Below are positions 1-5,753 of a stretch of DNA of 8,435 nucleotides, one piece after another (position 1 is the first letter of the stretch; the number at the start of each line of letters is the position of its first letter). The stretch comes from RUG14300 sp964619685 (GTDB taxonomy: Bacteria > Bacillota > Clostridia > Christensenellales > CAG-1252): assembly GCA_964619685.1 (NCBI GenBank), contig CAZUET010000082.1:1-8435 (forward strand), written 5' to 3'. Below the pieces are notes generated by a model. It searched no databases, had not been told where the DNA came from, and was given only the letters and a program-made list of their open reading frames with translations. The translations under genes and the position numbers were made by a program.

Positions 1-16
1 AGGGGACCGGTCCCCT
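1..16. repeat. Perfect GC-rich palindrome at left edge, possible terminator or part of a larger repeat
   Basis: The first 16 bases read the same on both strands (AGGGGACC/GGTCCCCT) and are followed by TTTTACATTT. As RNA this gives a 6-bp stem with a CCGG loop and a short U run, so it could be the intrinsic terminator of a gene left of the window. The window begins inside or right at the element. The adjoining TTTACATTTA (17-26) is matched by its complement at 34-43, so the palindrome may belong to a larger dispersed repeat whose left half is cut off. Seen: the symmetry. Inferred: either role. Confidence 0.45.
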
Positions 17-43
17 TTTACATTTACCTACGCTAAATGTAAA
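17..43. promoter_or_regulatory. 10-bp perfect inverted repeat, possible operator over a weak promoter
   Basis: TTTACATTTA (17-26) and TAAATGTAAA (34-43) are exact reverse complements separated by 7 bases. The left arm begins with TTTACA (17-22), five of six matches to a sigma-A -35 box. Seventeen bases later is TAAACA (40-45), a poor -10 box with only three of six matches. If that promoter is real, the two arms sit on the -35 and the approach to the -10, as an operator for a repressor of the sugar operon would. The centre lacks the CG step usual for LacI-family operators. There is no T run after the stem, so it is not a terminator. The promoter reading is weak. Confidence 0.3.
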
Positions 44-68
44 CAAAAAATTACACCACTGTAAGCCA

Positions 69-82
69 TCCCCGTAAGGGGA
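69..82 (+). promoter_or_regulatory. Leader hairpin with GUAA (GNRA) tetraloop upstream of the binding-protein gene
   Basis: TCCCC (69-73) and GGGGA (78-82) form a 5-bp stem closed by GTAA, a GNRA-type tetraloop. It lies about 20 bases upstream of the ribosome site and is followed by an A-rich stretch, not T residues, so it is not a terminator. It may stabilise the 5' end of the message. The 3' half could alternatively pair with bases 11-17 if transcription starts further upstream. Confidence 0.4.
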
Positions 83-96
83 ATAAAAAAAATTTT

Positions 97-104
97 AAAA
101 GGAG
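97..104 (+). promoter_or_regulatory. Ribosome binding site of the binding-protein gene
   Basis: AAAAGGAG ends six bases before the ATG at 111. It lies in an unstructured A-rich stretch, which favours high translation. Confidence 0.8.
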
Positions 105-110
105 AGAAAT

Positions 111-1751
111 ATGAAAAAAACGACTAAAATTTTGGCGTTGATTCTATCAGTTGTTATGATTTTCGGTATGTTTGCACTTACCGCTTGTAATGACAATAAA
201 GATGATGGAAAAACTAAGATCGTAGTTTGGGTTTCTGAAACCGAAGGTATTAAAACATTAACGGAGCAACAAGTTGCATCCTTCTTCGAGGCTAATCCCG
301 ATTACGCAGAAAAGTATACAGTTCAGGTTGAAGGTATTTCCGAATCTGAAGCTGCTACTCAAATGATTACCGATGTTACGACCGGAGCAGATATCTACTG
401 CTTCGCTCAAGACCAACTTGGCCGTCTTGTTGAGGCTAATGCATTATCTGCTTTAGGACAAAATGCTATTAAGTTCGTATCTGACAACAATGACGCAGCT
501 TCTGTAAGAGCTTCTCAGGTTGGCGATAAGACATACTGCTATCCTATCACATCTGATAACGGTTACTTCATGTATTATGATAAGAGCGTTATTGCAGCTG
601 ATCATATCAATGATCTTAAGTCTATCGTTGATGACTGCGTAGCTGCTAACAAGAAGTTCGCTTTCGAGCTTGAAGGCTCTGCTTGGTACACCGCTTCATT
701 CTTCTTTGGTGCTGGTTGTACATCCGCATGGTCCATGAATCCTGAAACAAAGGTTTGGACTGCAAATGATAATTTTAACTCTGATAAGGGTATTATCGCT
801 CTTAAGGGTATGCAAATACTTACTAAGTCTGCTGCTTATGTAAATAGCTCCAAGGCTGCTGAATTCGGTGATGCTGCTGCCGATGGTAGTATCAATGGCG
901 GTGCTGCAGTTGTTGTTTCCGGTACTTGGGACAGTGCTACAGCTAAAGAAAAGCTCGGTGATAACTATGCTGTTGCTAAGCTTCCTTCCTTTACAGTAGA
1001 TGGTAAGACCTATCAATTAGGTTCGTTCTCCGGTTTTAAACTTATGGGCGTTAAACCTCACAAGGATGTTGAGATTCAAGCTTTCTGTCATGCTCTTGCT
1101 CAAGAATTAAGCGGTAAGGCTGCCCAAGAAGCTCGTTTTGACCTCAAAGGCTGGGGCCCCTCCAATAAGGAAGTTCAAGGCTTAGATAAGGTTAAGAATG
1201 ACGAGGCTCTTGCTGCTTTAGCTGCACAAAATGTATATGGTACTCCTCAAGGTAACATCCACGGTGGATGGTGGGATATCGCTAAGCTTTTAGGTACGGT
1301 AAGTAAAGACGCTAATTCTGATGAAGATCTCCAAACTGGCTTGAATACTTATGCTGATGCAATCAATAAGTATGAAACAATGCCCGAAGATGAAATGTAT
1401 GCTTACGGTATCGTAGGTAAGATCGCTTCATTGAGTGGCTTACAAGAGAACCTTGCTTTCGGTCAAACAAAATGGGTTGACTGGGGCACAGATCTTAAGA
1501 TGGTTAAGTCCGAGGATGGTAAGACTTGGACAAGTATCGTTCCTGTAGTACTTGCTGCAGGCGATGAATTCCAAGTAAGACAAGGTCAAGCATGGAGCGT
1601 TCAATTCGGTGCTGTTGCTGAAGATGGTTTCTCAACAAATACAAACTTTGTTATTGATGCTGATAATGCAGGAACATATACCATTAAGCTTGTTCTTGAT
1701 GATTCTAATGGTACACTTCGTGGAACAGTATCACTTGTACCCGCTGAATAA
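111..1751 (+). CDS. Maltose/oligosaccharide-binding lipoprotein (MalE family, SBP type 1) with C-terminal SusE/F-like domain
   Basis: This 546-residue protein is the extracellular substrate-binding component of the ABC importer encoded next to it. Residues 1-26 are a lipoprotein signal peptide: basic MKKTTK start, hydrophobic core, lipobox LTAC with Cys26 as the lipid-modified residue. Residues from about 35 to 425 follow the MalE-type plan, starting with KIVVWVSE and including a GGWWDIAKLLG stretch in the last third. Residues 432-546 are an added module. Its pattern (IVG, WGTDLKM, DGKTW, AGDEFQVRQGQAWSVQFG, AGTYTIKLVLD) resembles the starch-binding domains of Bacteroidetes SusE/SusF and similar domains on clostridial maltodextrin-binding proteins (recognised by pattern, not by search). 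At 546 residues it is clearly longer than a plain MalE of about 400. Codon choice is more biased than in the permease genes, with ATA almost absent, suggesting the highest expression in the operon. The ligand is inferred to be maltodextrin or galacto-oligosaccharide. The start is fixed by the good ribosome site. Confidence 0.88.
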   Translation: MKKTTKILALILSVVMIFGMFALTACNDNKDDGKTKIVVWVSETEGIKTLTEQQVASFFEANPDYAEKYTVQVEGISESEAATQMITDVTTGADIYCFAQDQLGRLVEANALSALGQNAIKFVSDNNDAASVRASQVGDKTYCYPITSDNGYFMYYDKSVIAADHINDLKSIVDDCVAANKKFAFELEGSAWYTASFFFGAGCTSAWSMNPETKVWTANDNFNSDKGIIALKGMQILTKSAAYVNSSKAAEFGDAAADGSINGGAAVVVSGTWDSATAKEKLGDNYAVAKLPSFTVDGKTYQLGSFSGFKLMGVKPHKDVEIQAFCHALAQELSGKAAQEARFDLKGWGPSNKEVQGLDKVKNDEALAALAAQNVYGTPQGNIHGGWWDIAKLLGTVSKDANSDEDLQTGLNTYADAINKYETMPEDEMYAYGIVGKIASLSGLQENLAFGQTKWVDWGTDLKMVKSEDGKTWTSIVPVVLAAGDEFQVRQGQAWSVQFGAVAEDGFSTNTNFVIDADNAGTYTIKLVLDDSNGTLRGTVSLVPAE

Positions 1752-1800
1752 TTGAATTAAACTAGCAATCTATTTAATAATAGAATAATCTAGCGAAAAT

Positions 1801-1832
1801 AAGCCGTGTCGAGGTTATTCTCGATGCGGCTT
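1801..1832 (+). terminator. Intercistronic hairpin between binding protein and MalF genes (weak terminator or mRNA processing element)
   Basis: AAGCCGTGTCGAG (1801-1813) pairs with CTCGATGCGGCTT (1820-1832) across a GTTATT loop, giving a 13-bp stem that includes two G-U pairs. The following bases, TATCGTTATAA, contain only a poor U tract. Termination is therefore likely partial, allowing read-through into the permease genes while protecting the upstream message. The rest of the 105-base gap is AT-rich and holds a small CTATT/AATAG hairpin (1770-1783). I see no convincing promoter in it. Confidence 0.65.
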
Positions 1833-1841
1833 TATCGTTAT

Positions 1842-1848
1842 AAGGAGG
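1842..1848 (+). promoter_or_regulatory. Strong ribosome binding site that fixes the GTG start of the MalF-type permease
   Basis: AAGGAGG lies eight bases before the GTG at 1857. The TTG at 1853 is in another frame and meets a stop after three codons, so GTG 1857 is the start supported by the site. Confidence 0.82.
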
Positions 1849-1856
1849 TATTTTGA

Positions 1857-3383
1857 GTGAATAGGCTAAGTGATTTAGAATATCTGAAACTGAATGTTTT
1901 TGGTAAAATGTGGTATAAGATCAAGCTATTCTTTTGTGGAATTCCACTATGGTTTGCAGATTTGTTTGTAAAACTTGGGAATGCGATTAAGACGCTTGGT
2001 ATTTGGATAAAAGATCAAGTTGTCGACATATATAATACCTTTGTCAAGGGTAGTTGGCAGACAAAGGTCTCGTTCTTAGTAATGGGCTTTGGAAGTATTT
2101 GGCGTGGTCAAGTAGGTAGAGGAATATTATTCTTCCTATTTGAAATTGTATTTATTCTTTATATGATATTATCCGGCGGTCATTGGCTCGGTTTATTCGG
2201 AACATTGGGTGAAAAAGCACCCCAACATGATGTATATGATTCGGCAAGCGACCAATATACGATGATTCCCGGAGATGATTCCTTTAAAATACTATTATAT
2301 GGATTATTAACTATAATCTTTATAATCGCATTAGTATATACCTGGAGATTAAATGTTAAGCAAAACCGTATTCTTGATGAGATCATTGCTTCGGGTAAAA
2401 AGGTCAAGAGTACTAAGGAGGATCTTAAATCCTTGGTGGATGATCAATTCCATAAGACATTATTAGCGCTTCCCGTGCTTGGAATCGTGCTGTTTACCGT
2501 CGTTCCTATAATCTTTATGATATTGGTTGCATTTACCAATTATGACGGACAACATGACGGCTTCAATAATTTGTTTACCTGGATAGGCTTTGATAACTTT
2601 AATCAGTTATTTGTAGTTACCGGTACGGGAGCAGGAAGCTTTGCAGTAACATTCGGTGAGGTTTTATTGTGGACATTAATTTGGGCATTTTTTGCAACAT
2701 TTACTAACTATTTTTTAGGAATGTTTGTTGCGATCATGATAAATAAAAAGGGTATCAAATTTAAGAAATTCTGGCGTACGGCACTTGTGTTGACAATAGC
2801 TGTTCCTCAATTCATTTCATTGCTTTATGTATCTAACTTATTTGGTGAGACAGGAATAATAAATTCTAAGCTAATGGAATGGGGCTGGATTTCTAAGGAA
2901 CTTCCCTTCTGGACAGATGGCAATTGGGCAAGAGCAACGGTTATCCTCGTTAATATATGGATAGGTATACCCTATTTAATGCTGATGACCACCGGTATTT
3001 TGATGAATATTCCTAAGGATCTATATGAATCTGCAAAGATAGACGGTGCAAATGCTTGGCAACAATATACTAAGATCACCCTTCCTTATGTATTATTCGT
3101 TACAGGTCCCTATCTATTGACCAGCTTTATTGGAAATATCAATAACTTTAATGTCATTTATTTATTGACAGGAGGTGCACCTAACTATACGGTAGTAGGA
3201 TCTACTTCTGTAGGTAAGACCGACCTACTTATTACTTGGTTGTTTAAGATGACCACGGGAGCTGATGCAAACTATAAGCTGGCATCTGTTATAGGTATAA
3301 TGATATTTATTGTCGTAGCGGTTATTTCATTGATTGTGTATAACATAATGCCTTCGACTAAGAATGAGGAGGATTACCAATAA
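1857..3383 (+). CDS. malF: Sugar ABC transporter permease, MalF type (GanP/MalC-like)
   Basis: This 508-residue inner-membrane permease is one half of the importer channel. The coupling (EAA) motif is ESAKIDGANAWQQYTKITLP at residues 391-410, in the cytoplasmic loop that docks on the ATPase. About eight hydrophobic segments can be drawn, near residues 88-106, 144-163, 202-227, 267-295, 308-328, 360-382, 411-428 and 475-496. Residues 1-85 are a cytoplasmic, aromatic and amphipathic stretch ending in MGFGSIWRGQVGRG, a feature I associate with Gram-positive MalF/MalC/GanP proteins. The loop between segments 3 and 4 is only about 40 residues, so the large P2 domain of Escherichia coli MalF is missing although total length is similar. 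Translation starts at GTG. Its stop overlaps the next start by one base (TAATG), so the two permeases are probably translationally coupled. The symbol is at family level; the sugar may be maltodextrin or galacto-oligosaccharide. Confidence 0.9.
   Translation: MNRLSDLEYLKLNVFGKMWYKIKLFFCGIPLWFADLFVKLGNAIKTLGIWIKDQVVDIYNTFVKGSWQTKVSFLVMGFGSIWRGQVGRGILFFLFEIVFILYMILSGGHWLGLFGTLGEKAPQHDVYDSASDQYTMIPGDDSFKILLYGLLTIIFIIALVYTWRLNVKQNRILDEIIASGKKVKSTKEDLKSLVDDQFHKTLLALPVLGIVLFTVVPIIFMILVAFTNYDGQHDGFNNLFTWIGFDNFNQLFVVTGTGAGSFAVTFGEVLLWTLIWAFFATFTNYFLGMFVAIMINKKGIKFKKFWRTALVLTIAVPQFISLLYVSNLFGETGIINSKLMEWGWISKELPFWTDGNWARATVILVNIWIGIPYLMLMTTGILMNIPKDLYESAKIDGANAWQQYTKITLPYVLFVTGPYLLTSFIGNINNFNVIYLLTGGAPNYTVVGSTSVGKTDLLITWLFKMTTGADANYKLASVIGIMIFIVVAVISLIVYNIMPSTKNEEDYQ
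3366..3373 (+). promoter_or_regulatory. Ribosome binding site of the MalG-type permease, inside the end of the upstream gene
   Basis: GAGGAGGA lies in the last codons of the MalF-type gene, about ten bases before the ATG at 3383. Together with the one-base TAATG overlap this indicates coupled translation of the two permease subunits. Confidence 0.75.
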
Positions 3384-4384
3384 TGGAAAATAATAAGAGA
3401 AATAGAGAAATAACGATAGAGGTCGATGAAAGCATTGTGTCAAAAGCTACACACAGTGAAAAAATAGAGCAAAATATCGATATTGAGGCTCCCAAAACTT
3501 CTGTTCAATTATTGCCATCTCAAAAGCACAGTATTGGTATACAAGCGAAGAATGCAGTATCTAATACATTTGTATATATTCTACTTATTGCGATGGTTAT
3601 CATTTGGCTATTCCCATTTGTTGCAATTCTTCTCGAATCATTTGAAACTGCTACTACCGGTACTACTAAGTATATAATCCCGAAGAAATGGGGCTTTGAT
3701 AATTATGTTGCATTGTTCAATAATACAGAACGAAGCTTTGGTCGATGGTTTTTGAATACTACAATAATGGGTATATTTGTAGCGGTCTTCCAAACTATTT
3801 TCGTATTAGCAATGAGCTATGTATTATCCCGTATGAGATTTAAGGGTAGAAAGGCATTGATGAATCTAATGCTTATCTTAGGTATGTTCCCGGGATTCCT
3901 TACATTGATACTTTTGTATAAGGTATTAAGTGATTTCGGCTTGACGGGTGAGAATTCTATTTGGGGCTTGATAATTGTTTATGTTGCAAGCTCTGGTATG
4001 GGCTATTATGTATCTAAGGGATTCTTTGATACTATTCCAAAATCACTTGATGAAGCGGCTCGTGTCGATGGTGCGACCAGAGCTCAGGTATTTTTTAAGA
4101 TTACACTTCCCATGGCTAAGCCTATCGTTATTTATACGATATTGATGGGCTTTATGGCACCTTGGGGCGACTTCATTTTAGCATCTTATATTGCTCACGC
4201 AGTTGATAAGGGTATGAACGTTGCGGTAGGCTTAAAAAATATGATTACGCTTACTAATATAGCGACCAACTATAGACAATTCTGTGCCGGCGGTGTAATT
4301 GTAGCGTTACCTGTAACATTATTATTTATGTTCTTGCAAAAGTATTATGTAGAAGGTGTCACCGGCGGTGCGGTTAAAGGTTAG
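3383..4384 (+). CDS. malG: Sugar ABC transporter permease, MalG type (GanQ-like)
   Basis: This 333-residue permease is the partner of the MalF-type protein. The EAA coupling motif is EAARVDGATRAQVFFKITLP at residues 224-243. Six hydrophobic segments fit near residues 62-84, 126-148, 158-179, 191-210, 247-269 and 303-318. The protein ends GGAVKG, close to the C-terminal tail of E. coli MalG, which reaches into the ATPase in the solved maltose transporter. Residues 1-60 form a charged, low-complexity, presumably cytoplasmic N-terminus with no obvious fold. It makes this protein some 40 residues longer than E. coli MalG (296) or Bacillus GanQ. The start is supported by a strong ribosome site. 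An ATG further in would leave the first membrane segment without a clear ribosome site, so I keep the long form. Its stop codon overlaps the ribosome site of the ATPase gene. Confidence 0.9.
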   Translation: MENNKRNREITIEVDESIVSKATHSEKIEQNIDIEAPKTSVQLLPSQKHSIGIQAKNAVSNTFVYILLIAMVIIWLFPFVAILLESFETATTGTTKYIIPKKWGFDNYVALFNNTERSFGRWFLNTTIMGIFVAVFQTIFVLAMSYVLSRMRFKGRKALMNLMLILGMFPGFLTLILLYKVLSDFGLTGENSIWGLIIVYVASSGMGYYVSKGFFDTIPKSLDEAARVDGATRAQVFFKITLPMAKPIVIYTILMGFMAPWGDFILASYIAHAVDKGMNVAVGLKNMITLTNIATNYRQFCAGGVIVALPVTLLFMFLQKYYVEGVTGGAVKG

Positions 4385-4388
4385 GAGG
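4383..4388 (+). promoter_or_regulatory. Ribosome binding site overlapping the MalG stop; decides the ATPase start
   Basis: AGGAGG begins inside the TAG stop of the upstream permease gene and lies six bases before ATG 4395. It favours ATG 4395 over the in-frame GTG at 4356, which lies inside the permease gene without such a site. Confidence 0.82.
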
Positions 4389-4394
4389 ATTATT

Positions 4395-5678
4395 ATGGCA
4401 ACAGTTAAACTGACAAATGTTAAAAAAGTATATGATAAAAATGTAGTGGCGGTCAAGGACTTTAATTTGGAGATCGCAGATAAAGAATTTGTGGTATTTG
4501 TAGGTCCATCGGGATGTGGTAAATCTACCACACTTAGAATGATAGCCGGATTAGAAGAGATCAGTGACGGTATAATTGAGATCGATGGCGTAGTCGTTAA
4601 CGATCTACAGCCTAAGGATAGAGATATAGCAATGGTATTCCAAAACTATGCACTCTATCCCAACTTGACTGTATTTGAGAATATGGCGTTCCCTCTTCGT
4701 ATTAAGAAAGTTGATAATGATGAGGTTTATAGACGTGTTACCGAAACAGCGGCAATACTTGGTATAACCGAGTATTTGATGCGTAAACCAAAGGCGCTGT
4801 CGGGTGGACAAAGACAGCGTGTAGCTATTGGTCGTGCTATGGTAAGAGATAGTAAGGTCTTTTTGATGGACGAGCCATTAAGTAACCTTGATGCTAAATT
4901 GCGTAACCAAATGAGAGCTGAAATCATTTTATTGCGTAGTAAGATCAATAGTACATTTATTTATGTTACTCACGACCAAACCGAAGCTATGACTTTGGGT
5001 GATCGTATCGTTATTATGAAGGACGGACTTGTTCAACAGGTCGGTACTCCGAACGAGGTATTCGATATGCCTGACAATTTATTCGTTGCAGAGTTTATCG
5101 GTGCACCAAAAATGAACGTTATCGAGTCTGAGATAACTCTTGACGGTGATAAGTATTATGTAAATCCTTTCGGTGTTAAGATTGAAGTTGACGGACATAA
5201 GGGAGAATCATTAAAGGATAAGGGAATCGACTCTAAGTCTATTTTCTTAGGTGTTCGTCCGGAACATATGTTCTTAACGAGTAAGAACGATCCCCAAGCA
5301 ATTCCTTGTATAGTTCAGGTAAACGAAATGATGGGCAGTGAGCTTCATCTCCATGTTTTGACAGAGGCTACAGGTGAAGCATTAGTCATAAGAGTACCCA
5401 CTATTGATTTGACTATGGAACAACAGCGTATGCTTGTTCAAGGTGCAAAGGTCTATATCACATTTGAAGGCAAGGTAATGCATTTCTTTGACAAGGAAAC
5501 AAGAATCAATATTTTGACCGATCATGAGAATGTGCCTGTAAACGAGATAAATTCGGACGATTCATTCTCGGTTAATTCGGAGGTCGAAGAAAGGAAAAGT
5601 AAGAAATCGCTCAAAGGTCTGTTCACAAAAAAGAAAAAGGTAGAACCTATGGAAGGATCTGCCGAAGATCAGGAATAA
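4395..5678 (+). CDS. malK: Sugar ABC transporter ATP-binding protein, MalK/MsmX/UgpC family
   Basis: This 427-residue cytoplasmic ATPase should act as a dimer driving the MalF-MalG type channel. All ABC motifs are intact: Walker A GPSGCGKST (37-45), Q-loop Gln83 in VFQNYALYP, signature LSGGQ (135-139), Walker B VFLMDEP (155-161) with catalytic Glu160, D-loop SNLD (163-166) and switch His193 in YVTHDQTEAM. After GAPKMNVIE comes the C-terminal TOBE/regulatory region of the MalK family, with GVRPEHM, up to about residue 375. The last 50 or so residues are an extra Ser-, Glu- and Lys-rich tail with KSKKSLKGLF and a KKKK run (412-415), not usual in MalK or MsmX proteins of about 370 residues. In Gram-positives one such ATPase (MsmX) often serves several sugar importers, so a dedicated copy inside the operon is notable but not rare. 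The family is certain, the exact symbol less so. Confidence 0.93.
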   Translation: MATVKLTNVKKVYDKNVVAVKDFNLEIADKEFVVFVGPSGCGKSTTLRMIAGLEEISDGIIEIDGVVVNDLQPKDRDIAMVFQNYALYPNLTVFENMAFPLRIKKVDNDEVYRRVTETAAILGITEYLMRKPKALSGGQRQRVAIGRAMVRDSKVFLMDEPLSNLDAKLRNQMRAEIILLRSKINSTFIYVTHDQTEAMTLGDRIVIMKDGLVQQVGTPNEVFDMPDNLFVAEFIGAPKMNVIESEITLDGDKYYVNPFGVKIEVDGHKGESLKDKGIDSKSIFLGVRPEHMFLTSKNDPQAIPCIVQVNEMMGSELHLHVLTEATGEALVIRVPTIDLTMEQQRMLVQGAKVYITFEGKVMHFFDKETRINILTDHENVPVNEINSDDSFSVNSEVEERKSKKSLKGLFTKKKKVEPMEGSAEDQE

Positions 5679-5699
5679 TTGATTTATCATGAGTGTTAG

Positions 5700-5721
5700 A
5701 CCGCTAATTAATTTTAGCGGT
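5700..5721 (+). terminator. Intrinsic terminator or attenuator between transporter and hydrolase genes
   Basis: ACCGCTAA (5700-5707) and TTAGCGGT (5714-5721) pair perfectly across a TTAATT loop, followed by TTAATTCTCTT. The stem is 8 bp with an adequate but interrupted U tract. It probably stops part or all of the transcripts coming from the ATPase gene, leaving the hydrolase genes at lower or separately controlled levels. I find no convincing promoter between it and the ATG at 5754, so read-through seems required. Confidence 0.7.
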
Positions 5722-5742
5722 TTAATTCTCTTATGTAATTAT

Positions 5743-5746
5743 GGGG
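5743..5746 (+). promoter_or_regulatory. Weak ribosome binding site of the galactanase gene
   Basis: GGGG seven bases before ATG 5754 is the only purine block available and can pair with the 16S tail only partly, through a G-U pair. It contrasts with the strong sites of the transporter genes and suggests lower translation of the hydrolase. Confidence 0.45.
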
Positions 5747-5753
5747 TATAAAT

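Noticed and set aside
1..110. Catabolite-responsive (cre) site or riboswitch in the leader
   Set aside because: I found no match to the cre consensus (TGAAAACGNTTNCA type) and no recognisable riboswitch core; only the hairpins listed are visible.
696..1016. Antisense open frame opposite the binding-protein gene
   Set aside because: It has no ribosome site or recognisable product, and it mirrors the codon pattern of the well-supported sense gene.
4356..4394. In-frame GTG start 13 codons upstream for the ATPase gene
   Set aside because: It lies inside the permease gene and lacks a ribosome site. ATG 4395 has AGGAGG six bases upstream, and MATVKLTNVKKVY is the normal family N-terminus.
5627..5633. 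A AAA AAG heptamer in frame within the ATPase tail, the kind of slippery site used for -1 frameshifting in dnaX
   Set aside because: The -1 frame runs only a few codons past the normal stop (TGA at 5690-5692) and adds no recognisable domain. No clear stimulator is seen, and such runs are expected by chance in AT-rich lysine codons.
5679..5708. TTGATT and GCTAAT as a promoter for the hydrolase genes
   Set aside because: Both hexamers match the consensus only four of six and the second lies within the terminator stem.
5747..5752. TATAAA just before the galactanase ATG as a -10 box
   Set aside because: A start from it would lie inside the coding region, losing the signal peptide start, and no -35 box is found at the right distance.
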